From positions 45,302 to 109,301 of the forward strand of contig SSNU01000127.1 in NCBI GenBank assembly GCA_012064415.1: 64,000 nucleotides of DNA, given 5' to 3'. This DNA comes from Gyrodactylus bullatarudis (taxonomy: Eukaryota; Platyhelminthes; Monogenea; Gyrodactylidea; Gyrodactylidae). This document shows positions 53,300-63,960 of this stretch, piece by piece. The notes beneath the pieces are model-generated. The model ran no database searches and was not told where the DNA came from. It saw only the letters and a list, made by a program, of their open reading frames with translations. Numbering within the stretch: the first letter of the stretch is position 1; each line of letters opens with the position of its first letter. A program made the translations under genes and the position numbers.

Positions 53300-55870
53300 T
53301 TTTTTAAAGAAAATTGGTGACAATATATTCAAAATATCGATACAATGAATAAGTTAAAGTAGTAGGGAATTTCTATTCCTGTAATATTATGTAATAGCAC
53401 GTAATTCCTACAGAGGTAGAATATTTTTTTAAGGTTATACTAATTTTATTCATGATCAACCAAAATAAAGGCTTAAATATGAAATAAATAAAACTCACCC
53501 AATGTTTTTTGTATGATTCCGAAAGATGATTTTCAACAATTTCTTCGCTACCCTCGACTTCCTTAATATACTTTAAATTCATTATTATTATTTACAAGTT
53601 ATTTTTTCTTACATTTGAATGTTCTTTATGCACCTGAATTTTTGTTATTCATTTTTGAAAATAAATTCATTACCTCCTCGACCTTTTAGTAAATTATAAA
53701 GTTTTGAACTGTTATGACGTTACTTTTAGAGATCCAAGCTAAACGATTTTTTTCAAGAAAAAAATGATAAAATTACTTTCGTATAAAGGCTTTTAATCTG
53801 AAAAATAAATCTTTAAAGCTTCTTACTCCATCATAAAAATTCTTGAATAAGCATTATCAAAAGTTTACAGCCTAAATTAAACTTACGTCATCCAGAAACT
53901 GGTGAAATTTGAATGAGGAAAAATTAAGGAATTTTATGGAATTCTTTATAGAATATGCTCTCAACCATTATCAATTATTTTTTTTATCCTCAGAAGAATA
54001 ACTAACTCCCATGGACTAAAAATTGATTTAGTTAATTGAAATATATAAATTTTAATACAGAATGCACTATCATAATGATTTATTTATATTATGATGAAGA
54101 AAATAAATTTTATTGTATTGTTTAGTTTTCTCATAATGATAAAAATTAGCTAACTTCCAATTTTTTGGTGGCCTGAAAAATTTTTATTTTACATTTTCAT
54201 TCTATCTAGGTTTAATTTTCTCACGTTAAGTGGGACAAACTAGAAATATCGATATTAATCACATGATAATTCAACATCTAATTTAATTTGTCTCAAATAA
54301 AATTCGATTCGATAATCCTTTCAAAATTGTTATGCTTTAATTCGAGTACAAGAATACTGATTTCAAAATACCTGACAAATCTAAGAACTCCCAACTTACT
54401 CCCAAGAGTTTCCTTAACTAGAAAATAATGAATAAGCAATGATATTAATGTTTTTAATTTGATAATTTCAGTTACCTCTTCTTTCGTGCAACAAAGTTTT
54501 ACCTAGATATTATTAGTTTAATGAATCTCGCAGCATACCAAATACAAAGCTTTATGATTCTACACAGATTAATTGATAAAAATTATTTTACTGTATTCAC
54601 CGCCTAAAATTCTGTTAAGGTTTCAATAATTTCTTACATCAGTGAGCTCTGAGGAAGATTCGATTAATTTATTGCGTATTTCCAGCAATGCTTAGTTTCT
54701 TTAAACAGTTTAGAGCAATAACCTCTGTTAATATTTTTTCAATCATTTCAATTTCTTTTACATTTAGAAAAAATTATTTATCACAATTCACAGAGCTTTA
54801 ATGAAACACATAAACATTAGTAGAAATTGTTATAATATTATTATACTATATATTTCAATGATTGAACGATGAATACATAATATGTTTGCAAACTAATTCA
54901 ACATTGTTGATAAGGAAAGTTGAAAAAAACGCATTGCATAAATTAAAATTTTTAAATGAATTTTGGCATTATTTTAAATAAATTTCAACTTATATTCATT
55001 CTCAAAAAGATAGGCTTTATTAAAATGAGAGCGAGAAACAAGTTTTAAGAGATGTGAGAAGGATAGGAATGATTCAAAAAATTAAAAATATCATATAAAA
55101 TTTTGATTTTCTAGAAAATATAATCCTTACTTTGAAAAGCTTTTTTGACATTTAAATAATATTCTCTAAATAATATTCACTCACTGGCCATATTAAATTT
55201 ATTAATTTTCAAAAGTAATGTTTCTTCTTTTGTTCATTTTAATTGCGTCGTTGAATTGAATTTTTATTCGTAATAGAACTTGTAAATTATAATTCTAAGG
55301 TAAGGGCATCTGTCTAAGGTAACTTCTGTCTTGAAAAACATTGCATTAAAATTTTTCTAGTTTTCTCAGCCAAATCAGTATAATGGCCAGTTTAAAACAT
55401 GAAAAATAGAAACCAACAAAACGAAAGGAAGATTTATTATAATTAATCATCGATTAATATCACTGTGCAACAAAAAATCACATTATCTTCACAACCAGGC
55501 TGAATTTTTGATATGTTGTTCAGTTTTTCACGCTGATTCTCATGGTGCTATTCGGTTTTTTGTCGAATTCATTTTACAGTCGCTATCGGCCGTTAGAGAT
55601 TTTTTTGAGTTTTTCTCTTTCAAGAGCTGTAACTTTTCTCAACTATTTGCTAGGAAAACAAAAAGATAGCCAAATAGTTATTCTATAACTTTTACAGACG
55701 AAAATGATATTTTTCATCATTCAATGTGATGATTTTCTTGAGTCAAAATAAAAGGGTTAAAAGGGGGGGATGGTTTTAACGTTTTTCAATGTTAATTTTT
55801 AAGGTCATGTATAGAATGAAATTCAATTGGTTAAAAATCAGGGGGTACTCTCTTCATTGAGTAATTTTTT
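53300..55870. other. AT-rich spacer, nothing firm
   Basis: No gene family or paired repeat recognised over 2.5 kb; a non-ATG 69-codon minus frame (53373-53582) lacks known features. Confidence 0.4.
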
Positions 55871-55889
55871 TTGTACTGTTTATTCATTA

Positions 55890-56830
55890 CGAAATGCCCA
55901 AACACGACGAAAATATAAGGAAAATAATTTTAGATCTCTATGAAAATGATGGTAATTGGCAAAATTATGCAATATTCCTTATTTAACAGCTTATTGATGG
56001 GTTAAGAGGGGTCGTGATTATAATCTTCCAAGAGGAGGAAGAAAAAAATCAAAGCATTGTAAACTTCTTTGAAAATAATCCAAGAGTGACATTGAAAGAC
56101 TGCTAGAGTTTTCAACCAATCAATAGCTGTATCAACAATTCAAAACTGGTTGAATGAACAATGTTTATCCTATGAACGTAAATTCAGAAGAAAATTAAGA
56201 AAAACGGCATGAATACTTAACAATATACTTTAAGCACAAAGCAGAAGGAAGAAAAATGCTTTTGGATAAAACAAACTTCAATCTTTACTGGGTACAAAAG
56301 GAAGATCAAAGATAGGTGAAAAGTGTCAAATTAGGAATACGAATTCGAAAGGGAAAAATTTACGTTGTATTGAAGTAATTTCATCCCAGAGATTGGTTAA
56401 CTTCCAAATAAAAAGAGGCAGTTTCACTAAAGAAATTTTCATAAATATCTTATTCAGTTAAAAGAACTATGTCAAAATGATGGCCTGTATCCTTGCACAC
56501 TTATCATCGATAATGCACCCTGTCATTCAGCATGTGAAGAAGGGATTCAAGATGATAATTTAAAAATTCTCCGGTTGGCTCCGTATTCTCATCTGATAAA
56601 TCCTATAAAAAAATTTTGGAGCGTATTTAAGAGTAAAGTTAAGAAAAATTTATTATTGAATATTCGAAAAATGGAGGGGACATTCCTAAGACTGAATTCA
56701 ACATGCGTATCTTAGAAGTAGCAGCTTAAAATGCTATAAGAGAAATATCACCATACTAAATTGCTAAATGCCCGAAGCATATTGAAAAAATATTTTCCCT
56801 TAGTAATGAATAAGCAAGATTTACTTGAAT
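55890..56830 (+). pseudogene. IS630/Tc1-type transposase relic
   Basis: ATG 55893 opens MPKHDENIRKIILDLYEND; later frames give VSTIQNWLNEQCLSY-like HTH coding, VKSVKLGIRIRKGKIYVVLK, TLIIDNAPCHSACEEG (second Asp), and LRLAPYSHLINPIKKFWSVF with KSKVKKNL (SPxLNPIE-type third block). Many stops. TTATTCATTAC near 55880 and GTAATGAATAA at 56802 may be remains of TIRs. Confidence 0.75.
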
Positions 56831-57039
56831 AAAATAGGGCACCGGCTGTATATATATATATAGAAAATAGTAAAACATTAGAAAAACATAATAAAACATG
56901 ATGAAAGCATAATTATCTCATAAATTTATCAAATACTCACAATTTAAGAATGTACAAGTAAAATTCCAAAATCTGTATATAATAGTTTATATTTTTCATA
57001 AAACCGGTCAATTTTAACAAAAATTAATGAAAATAAAAC

Positions 57040-57475
57040 TATTTTACCTGAGTTAAGTGTTCGTCGTTTGCAAATTTCAATGTCCATGCAATTCACTGTA
57101 CATTGTACGACAACAAGACGACTCGAGGACAGGATTGATGAACATCTCTACAAGGGCCAAACCGCGATCAGAGAGCATCTAAAAACATGTAATGCCCAAG
57201 TTTCCCCCCAAAACTTTGAAATTATTTACAAACCATCAGGGAAAAACGGTTACATTTTGAAAGCAGCTGAAGCTTACCTTATTAACGAAAAAAAGCCAAA
57301 TCTATGTGTACAAAAGAATCATGTGAAACCAATGAGCCTACCAAAACCGAGGGAGATAAAACCAGCAGGATCACAACCCCCTCCAATGAAAAGAAGACGG
57401 GAAGAGACAGAAACGAACCAACAAATTACCAAGTTCTTCGTAGCAATACAAACCCTAATTATCCTGATTCGCTAA
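57040..57475 (+). pseudogene. PLE GIY-YIG endonuclease and basic tail, one frameshift
   Basis: A first frame reads VCKFQCPCNSLYIV (CxC and GIY-half of the motif); a one-base shift near 57105 moves to TTRRLEDRIDEHLYKGQTAI, then NFEIIYKPSGKNGY and AAEAYLINEKKPNLC, the late endonuclease block. A tail of ~55 residues follows, with PPMKRRREETETNQQITKFF. NQQITKFF matches the PIP-box pattern except for N in place of Q at the first position. RT is absent upstream. Confidence 0.85.
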
Positions 57476-57551
57476 CAGAACTAAATTTTCTTTTCATTAA
57501 ACGCTGACTACAATAATAATTATCACTTTCATTGTACAAAATTCTAATTAC

Positions 57552-57729
57552 TTTATTTTTAAGGAATATTCTTCGCAAGATCACACCTTTCAATATGAGT
57601 TTGTGAATAGAGAAGGATACATACCAACCGCATTGAGTCTATTTGGGAAGCAGCCAAGAGAGACGCAGGAAATTTCCGGAATAAAAGGAAGAAATTTTTA
57701 TAGGGAAGAGTATTGCACTGTAATTACAG
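57552..57729 (+). CDS. Exon-like ORF of unknown gene
   Basis: After TTTATTTTTAAG (a good splice-acceptor shape) an open frame of about 55 residues reads EYSSQDHTFQYEFVNREGYI, PTALSLFGKQPRETQEISGI, KGRNFYREEYCTVITGQ and stop. The last residues lie in the 545-bp duplication, but the other copy has a different upstream sequence. It may be the last exon of a transposon or host gene; no family recognised. Confidence 0.35.
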
Positions 57730-58271
57730 GACAATAGTGTACATGAAATGTCAGACAGATGCCTATCATGCAATGCATTATCCCCACATAATTAAGTATA
57801 ACCTCCTCCCCCCAAAACTGATGTATTCCTTGTCATATAAATAAACGGCTATAACTTTTTTAATTTTTTAGCTTCAAGAAAGATAAAAATATATTTAGAA
57901 TCGCTACAAAATTTTGAATCGATTGTTGGCAAATATGTTGAGAAAATTTTAACGGAAAGGGTTCAAGAGGAGGACTTAAAGATAAAAAGGCTTATTATAA
58001 AGAGCTGAATATTTTCACAAATTAAACTCTCGTATATTCAGATTAGAAATCTTTCTAGCTTTCGGTTGATACAAAGAACATTATTCTACGAATTTTAGAA
58101 CCTGAGAAAATAAAAATAATGTCAAAGTAAGTTGTAAAAACTTTCTGTTGCCATGGGGGCCACAAAACTGAATATTTAAAAAAAAAATAGCACCATTGAA
58201 ATCAGCGCACAATTCTGAAATTATGTGAAAATCAGCCTGGTAAAAAATTTTGTGTCAACTAGTGTTATCAA
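57705..58271 (+). repeat. 545-bp duplication, copy 2
   Basis: Matches 43021-43566 at about 97% by eye plus one 50-bp extra stretch. It ends at AGTGTTATCA, directly against the gypsy gag fragment. Confidence 0.88.
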
Positions 58272-58273
58272 TG

Positions 58274-58483
58274 TTAAATTCGTGACACCTGAAAAGGGAT
58301 AAGAGAAACACGATTAACTTGAAAAAATGCCTGCAAGTCACCTTTAACCTCCCCCATGATTAGAGTCATGTAATTCCGAAGTCTTGCTTTTATCTGTTGA
58401 GGATCTGTATCCACAACATCCATATGCTCTCGGAAGATCCCTCTCTTAGGGACTCCATTACTACTGAGATCGTGTTTAACCAT
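58274..58483 (-). pseudogene. gypsy gag N-terminus of a second unit
   Basis: ATG 58483, 16 bp after an LTR, opens MVKHDLSSNGVPKRGIFREH and about 69 residues, ending at the 545-bp duplication. Since this gag follows the 3' LTR of the element at 58.7-62.5 kb, it belongs to a neighbouring copy sharing that LTR, or to a tandem dimer. Confidence 0.6.
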
Positions 58484-58499
58484 TATAATAACACCAAGA

Positions 58500-58672
58500 T
58501 GAAATATATAAACTCTTTATTAATCACACTATATCACACGAGGTTTTTGGAATTTGAACTGCTTCTCCCGCTCGGTCTCGAGTCTTCTTTATTACCGACT
58601 CTTTGATGTACACTTTGTTTAACTATATTAAAAAAGAATAATTATGAATATATTATTTCCAACTTCATAACA
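58500..58672 (-). repeat. gypsy LTR (173 bp)
   Basis: On the minus strand it starts TGTTATGAAG after a purine tract (AAAAAAGGGGAA at 58679-58692) and ends TTTCA before TCTTGGTGTTATTATA, a likely primer-binding site. AATAAAGAG near its end can serve as poly(A) signal. Confidence 0.65.
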
Positions 58673-58739
58673 GTATTCCCCTTTTTTAAGTTGCTATTCT
58701 ACTTAGGAGTAGTTTAATTATAACTATATTTTATACCTG

Positions 58740-59155
58740 TTAAGTCTCTTTACCATCCCACACTATTAGAACTACCTGTACTTTATATTTGGGATTTGGT
58801 TTAGGCTCTCTAGCACTTCTTCTCAAGACTTTTTCTTCTTGTACAGCTATTTCCTTATTCTCTATAGATCTTTTTTCTTTCCTCATTGGCTGTTCTTTTT
58901 CTGTAACATTTTCATTTCTTTTCTTGATTTGATTTTCCCACTTGTCTTTATTCTTTCCAAAGGATAAGTACCAAACTTTCTCCCCTTTTTTAAATTTCGT
59001 CTCTATTTGCACAGTGGATCTATTTTTGGGAGTCAATAATTCAAATTCTGTTCGGATCTTTCTTCCGAAGAACATTTCAGCAGGAGTCTTTACTTCAAAT
59101 TTCACTTTTGGAGTATTTCGGAACATTTCTTAAAATACTTTTGTATTCTCTTCCA
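58740..59155 (-). pseudogene. gypsy integrase C-terminus
   Basis: Reads MFRNTPKVKFEVKTPAEMFF and KFKKGEKVWYLSFGKNKDKW, the GPY/F-like C-terminal region of gypsy integrase after the catalytic core, then an acidic/basic tail to stop. The catalytic core was lost at the junction with the piggyBac remnant near 59155. Confidence 0.8.
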
Positions 59156-59160
59156 TGTTT

Positions 59161-60150
59161 TTACAATGCATTTTCTTTAGATACGTCTGATTGGAATTGC
59201 ACGGGTAAAAAAGTCTTGTTTTTTCTGCATGTTCCATTTATTGCCGTTTTTTTAATCAGTAAAAATTTTGCAAGCTCAAAGGAAGTGAAAAAGTTGTCAC
59301 ATGTAGGTGTTCGACCTTGATTGTAATATGGGTGAAACAATTCTTTGACTACCCGTGCTCCTTGGCCTTTATCTACTTCGTTACCTTCTTTTCCTTGGTA
59401 AATTTGAGCGTTGCATAAATAATAACTTTTGGCGTCACAGGCTGCCCAAACTTTTATTCCATACTTGGCTGATTTAGATGGCATGTAAATCTGTTCAGTG
59501 GGACAGTATGCTTTTTGGGAGTTTTGAATAAAATTTTCGAAAATAATTCTAATAGGACCCAGTTTATCACGCTGAGCTCCAGTTGGCCGATTTTCTTTAT
59601 CATCGAATCTAAGAAATCTCTTGATTAGAAGAAATCTTGATAAAGTCATACACTTTGGTACACATTCATAAAAACCATCCCATAGTTCTTGTAAGTCCAT
59701 GTTCTTTTGTTTATAAACACCGAATAAAAGGTTTATTCCAATCCAATTTTTTACTTCTTCTGCTTTGATATCTGAGTGATTGGAACCTTTTAGCCTCATA
59801 TATTTGTTTGAATAGTTTGCTATATGTTGAATCATATTAGCATCGATGAGTAAATTGAAAAAATCTTCAGGATCAATACACGAATTGGGAAAATTTCGTC
59901 AGTCCTGGATTTGCTGTGAATATGTTACAAGCGATAGGTCTTGAGCAAAGAGCTTTTTTCGAGTAAAATATAGATCCACATTTTGAAACAAGTTGATTTG
60001 ATGAAATTGGAGTGTCCTCGTCTAATTCTGGATCAGAAATTTGCTCTTCAACATGAACCCTCTACACTGCTAGCCGAAGAGAAATTTTCGGATTCATCTG
60101 ATAATTCTCTATTCATAGCACGCGAGAACAGCTCTTGTACGTCTTTATTG
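59161..60150 (-). pseudogene. piggyBac transposase without first catalytic Asp
   Basis: N-terminal part (MSYNKDVQELFSRAMNREL, 60150) breaks at a stop after VEGSC and continues in other frames to 59836. The 59161-59835 frame then matches the 20.6-kb protein: IANYSNKYM, KNMDLQELWDG, RPTGAQRDKLGP. It jumps from CPTEQ to IYMPSKSAKYG, an in-frame loss of about 17 residues that includes the VDEQ aspartate. The second Asp (PTCDNFF) remains; the third and the Cys domain are deleted. Confidence 0.85.
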
Positions 60151-60443
60151 TAGCTCATGATGTGAATAAATGAATACGATAAAAATTCCATGTATGAAAT
60201 CAAAAAAAAAGACATATAAACAGGACGGGGTCGAAAAGACCCCAAATTCCGTCTGTGTTATTATTTTTTCTGAATGACTTATTTCATGTAATTATAGATC
60301 GACGACTGAAAAAAACAATCATTTTAGATAAATTGTTTGTTCTAGGATTACAGAAAAAATCATACAAAAAGAAAAAAAACAAAAAAGTTACAAAGGATTG
60401 AAATCACCTTGGGGTCAAAAAGACCCCAAATTCCATGCGAGGG
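59161..60443 (-). mobile_element. Second piggyBac element, one end missing
   Basis: The right end is intact: TTAA (60444-60447), CCCTCGCATGGAATTTGGGG TIR and GGGGTCAAAAAGACCCC hairpin (60408-60426), with a second GGGGTCGAAAAGACCCC at 60218-60236. The left end is missing; transposase coding runs into gypsy integrase. The target TTAA lies in the gypsy RNase H region, so this insertion split that element, and a later deletion removed the other junction. Confidence 0.83.
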
Positions 60444-60459
60444 TTAATATGGTTTTAAA

Positions 60460-60994
60460 ACTATCTTCTATTATTTGAATGCTTGCTATTATCACATCCT
60501 CTTGGCATTCTTCTTTTGGAGATCAGATCTTTAATCTGTTGAACTATTACACTATGCTTTTCTTCCCACACAAATTCTTAACTCTTCTGTAAGAGCTTCG
60601 TCAATTCAGGCGTATATTTATGCAAATCTTTCATATATGGAGAATAATACGTAACCATTCCCATAAACGTCTGTAAGTCTTTAACATTCTTTGGATCTTT
60701 CATCTTTTTGAAGCTTCCAACTCTTTCTGGATCTGATCTTTTACCTTCACTCATGATGATGTTTCCCAGGAATTTGATTTTGCTTTCGAAGAATTTTGAT
60801 TTTGTCAGATTTTCTTTCAAACCGTATTCTTCTAATCTTTTAAATAATTCAATTATTATCTTTCCCAGATTTTCTTCATTATCAGCGAATCCAAGGATAT
60901 CGTCCATATACGATCTGACATTTTTCATGTTAGCTGTTACTTTGTCTACTATTTCTTGACAAATTGCTGGAGCTGTCTTTATGCCATAACACAA
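60460..60994 (-). pseudogene. gypsy RT (catalytic part) to RNase H
   Basis: Reads CYGIKTAPAICQEIVDKV, RSYMDDILGFADNEENL (YMDD), KSKFFESKIKFLGNI and FMGMVTYYSPYMKDLHKYTP, all standard gypsy RT blocks. After a stop at 60578 it continues with KEFVWEEKHSVIVQQIKDLI until the piggyBac TTAA. Confidence 0.88.
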
Positions 60995-61156
60995 TCAGTT
61001 CCATCTATATAGACCCAACTGTGTATTCATCGTCAGAATATCTCTATCTTCCTTCCGGACTGGAATCTGTAAGAAGGCTTCTTTCAAATCTACCACGAAG
61101 AAAATTACACCACCGGCCAAACTAGCGAGGACATCTTCCATATTCTTCTGTGGATA

Positions 61157-61984
61157 TCAATAATCTTCTATTTGGTCATTGGTACCATTCGAAAGGTCTA
61201 TACACATTCGAATAGTCCCATTTGGCTTCTTTACATACACCGGAGGACTTGCCCAATGTGAGAACTCATCAAATTTTTGTATGTAGCCTATGCTTTCCAA
61301 TCTATTTATCTCTTCTGTGCATGCTTCAACCCTGCAATATGGAACAGATCTTCTTTGATGAAATATTGTTCTGTGATTTTGCTTTTTCCGGATGTAACAC
61401 TCTATTTTGCAGAATCCTGGACTTTCATCATTCAACTTTTGAATTGTAGCCAATATGAGATTCCTATCGAATTTCACTTGAAAGATCGCTATACTACAGT
61501 TTGGACACTTTTGACCTCTTCTCATCACGTTCATACTGTATATGACGTCTGTACCGAGGATATTCTGATGTATATCAGGCGATACTAGGATTTCGAATTG
61601 CATCTTTTGATTTCCGTATTCAATTTCACAATTGATCTTTCCATACACTATCATTGGGTCATTCTTTACTGTTCTGCATCTGATCTGTGTTGGCAGTATT
61701 TTTGGTCTATAAAGCTCATGAAACATCTTTACATTGATCAAGTTTACTTTTGCTCCAGTGTCATATAAACAAGTTATCATTTTATTATTTACTATCATAT
61801 CTATTAAGTCTCTACTATCATCATCGGATATAATATTGCAAATAATGAACTCACCTTTGGGTTCTTCTTTTTTGAACCAGCAAAGTTCTGCTTTGTGTCC
61901 AACTTTCCCACAATTGTTGCATTTTTTGTCCGCGTAAAAGCATCGTCCCTCAAGGATTTTTCCGCACGAACGACATTTGAACAC
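61157..61984 (-). pseudogene. gypsy zinc knuckle, protease and RT start
   Basis: Residues 1-35 hold CRSCGK and CNNCGKVGHKAELC knuckles; CLYDTGAKVNLI is the protease active site; GQKCPNC follows; then RRSVPYCRVE, VYVKKPNGTIRMCIDLSNG open RT. The frame ends at 61157; the RT block EAFLQIPV continues in another frame (61030-61150). Confidence 0.87.
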
Positions 61985-62020
61985 TCTGTTCTCTGATCTT
62001 CTCCTTTTCGGCTGGACCTC

Positions 62021-62455
62021 TTAGTCACTTTCAATAGACACGAATTCATAGCTCCTTTTGTAGCTTGGTTTGCCATCCCCAAAGATGACATTCATTTCAT
62101 CTATCAGTCTTTCTAGCGTAACTGATTTGTGGTTAAACTCCAGAGGGTCTAGCTGTCTTTCGAGTTGTTCCAATGCATCTTCATCAATCTTTTTGATGAA
62201 TTCGACCTTCTTCATTTCCTCCGAAATGCCTTTCGTGGCCGTTTCGAAGATAACTCTTTTTCTTCTCCAGAATTTACAAAAATCTTGTTTAGCGTCTCCC
62301 TTGAATCTCTCTTCATTATCGTGTAGCTGTCTCGTGATGGTCCTTACCACCCTCTTACTATTTGCAGTCTTTACGGGAGCTTTCGTAACACTGTGAGAGT
62401 TCGAGGTTTCCTGGAAATCCACTTCATAGTCCAATTCTTCGAAACCCGAATTCAA
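62021..62455 (-). pseudogene. gypsy gag
   Basis: 144 codons, charged and helical (LHDNEERFKGDAKQDFCKF, EMKKVEFIKKIDEDALEQLE), a gag capsid-like segment directly upstream of the zinc-knuckle frame; overlap shows a frameshift. Start uncertain. Confidence 0.7.
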
Positions 62456-62469
62456 TTAAATCATTACTT

Positions 62470-62865
62470 CATTATTTCATGTACATTATTTCAGAATGCA
62501 ATAAACCTAGGCATACATACTCATATATCGTACTTATTAGACCAATCAGAATACAAGGTTTTCTTCAACAGAGGTTCCAAAAAGGTATATAACAAAATGC
62601 GATTCAAAAAATAATTCATAGCATCAACGAATCGGAGCTTTTACCTGTAGTGAAAACAAAGAAAAAATTATAAATAAATCTGATTGGCTCTTTTATTGAT
62701 CAGGGTTGGAGGGCATTTGCATTGTTTGTCGAGTTATCAAATTGTCATAACAGTAAGGCTTTTGAGGTAATTGCCAATATCCACCCTACGATGGGACACA
62801 TTTCTCATATCATATATGATATGAAAGTATATAGGGTTAGGCATAAAATTAGAGTGTAGTAACGT
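62470..62865. other. AT-rich spacer with promoter-like boxes
   Basis: GACCAATCAGAATAC (62539) and CTGATTGGCTC (62679) with TATATAAC between; similar to PLE pLTR boxes but no core follows. Confidence 0.35.
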
Positions 62866-62867
62866 AT

Positions 62868-63405
62868 AATATATACCTTTTACAGACGAAAATAAGCCGT
62901 TACTAAAAACAAAATAAGATACACTTAGATTCAAAATGAGATTATATATGCTTGTGTACAAAAGGCATAATGTAATTACCTAGAGTTTTATGTATGTTGG
63001 TATATGCAGATGTATTATTAATGGTTTGTGAAATAATTTTAACGCATGCTATGATCAAGAAAAATCCAATTCAAAAAATACATTTTGAAATTCAAAGTGA
63101 GAAAATTTTTTTCAATTAAAACTGCTCTATTTATCAAAACTGGGACATATTTCACATTTTGGGATGTGACCTCCTGTTCTTGAGAATTCAAGAATTTCTT
63201 CCTTTCTCCTATCAAGGTAATTTTTATATGCTCCAAATTTTTCTATAGAATTTATTAGGTACGAAAATGGAGCCAGCCTTCATATTTTAATCAGTATTTG
63301 ACCTTAAAAATTTAACTTTGTAATACGTAGTACTACCGTCTCATTTTGAATTTATTTAGGTCTCTTTTAAAACTTAGTTTTTCATATTTTCGTCTGTAAA
63401 AGGTA
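62868..63405. mobile_element. 538-bp TIR element of unknown type
   Basis: TATACCTTTTACAGACGAAA at the left and its inverse at 63386-63405 form 23-bp TIRs; imperfect pairing extends inward to TTCAAAATGAGA. The inner part is the inverted homologue of 18580-18930. No clear TSD and no usable gene; a frame with FSRTGG and KCEICPS is shared by both copies. Confidence 0.6.
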
Positions 63406-63429
63406 TAGTCTTCTCGTTGTATTTCCCAA

Positions 63430-63795
63430 TTATTCTTCTTTGCAAGGACCTTTAAACTTATAAACCACAAAAGACAATCTACTATGATCCAATAAGTCAT
63501 TAGATTCATTTGTAAACATTTTATTTGTCTTGAAAATGTATTTGACTTTCTTATCAGGAAATGATGTTTGAAATATCTGACTGACTTTCTGTTTCAAAAA
63601 TGTACTGTGATTGTCACCCATGAAAGGCACTCCCAGATAAATGGGTTGGTTATCTTCTCTCCTCATATTTTCTCATCGTCAGAATCCATATAATTAAGAA
63701 TGAATTTAATGTTGAGAGATGTACGGAGAGATCGGTTTTAAGCTGAGTTACCGATGCTAAGTTCATTTCAGAGAAGAAGAAAGAGATGCCACAAT
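63430..63795 (-). pseudogene. PLE 5' exon fused to RT-endonuclease linker
   Basis: From about 63760 the minus strand encodes MNLASVTQLKTDLSVHLSTL, then after a shift YLGVPFMGDNHSTFLKQKVS, SFPDKKVKYIFKTNKMF and SRLSFVVYKFKG, the PLE segment between RT and GIY-YIG that ends in the VYKF-x-C start of the endonuclease. RT has been deleted. Confidence 0.75.
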
Positions 63796-63960
63796 TTTCA
63801 CAAATAAGGGCCTTTATTTCGGGCATACTCATCAGTGTGATACATGCAATATATATAGGGTTATAACAAAATAGGAAATAAAGATTACTGGTTCTTATTT
63901 TTCAATTTTGATTGGCTCAAACCTGTTACCAGGTTGGAGCATCATAATTTGTAATCATAA
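63796..63960 (-). mobile_element. PLE pLTR, second family
   Basis: Minus strand: GAGCCAATCAAAATTG, ACCCTATATATATTGCATG, hammerhead-like core, then GGCAT-C and the exon above. Same family as 34.64-34.83 kb. Confidence 0.7.
63800..63840 (-). ncRNA. Hammerhead-like motif, second PLE family
   Basis: Minus strand: CACA, CUGAUGA (63830-63836), GUAUGCCC, GAAA, AUAA...UUAU hairpin, U, UGUG. Stem I is CACA/UGUG, different from but equivalent to GAAAG/CUUUU at 34.7 kb. Stem II has one closing G-C pair only. Confidence 0.55.

Larger units (their letters stand above)
60448..62455 (-). mobile_element. Second Ty3/gypsy element, 5' part
   Basis: Gag, protease, RT and the start of RNase H in order on the minus strand, closely related to the 3.2-6.8 kb element. 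It continues beyond the piggyBac insertion with integrase at 58.7-59.15 kb. No 5' LTR is recognised past 62455. Confidence 0.85.
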
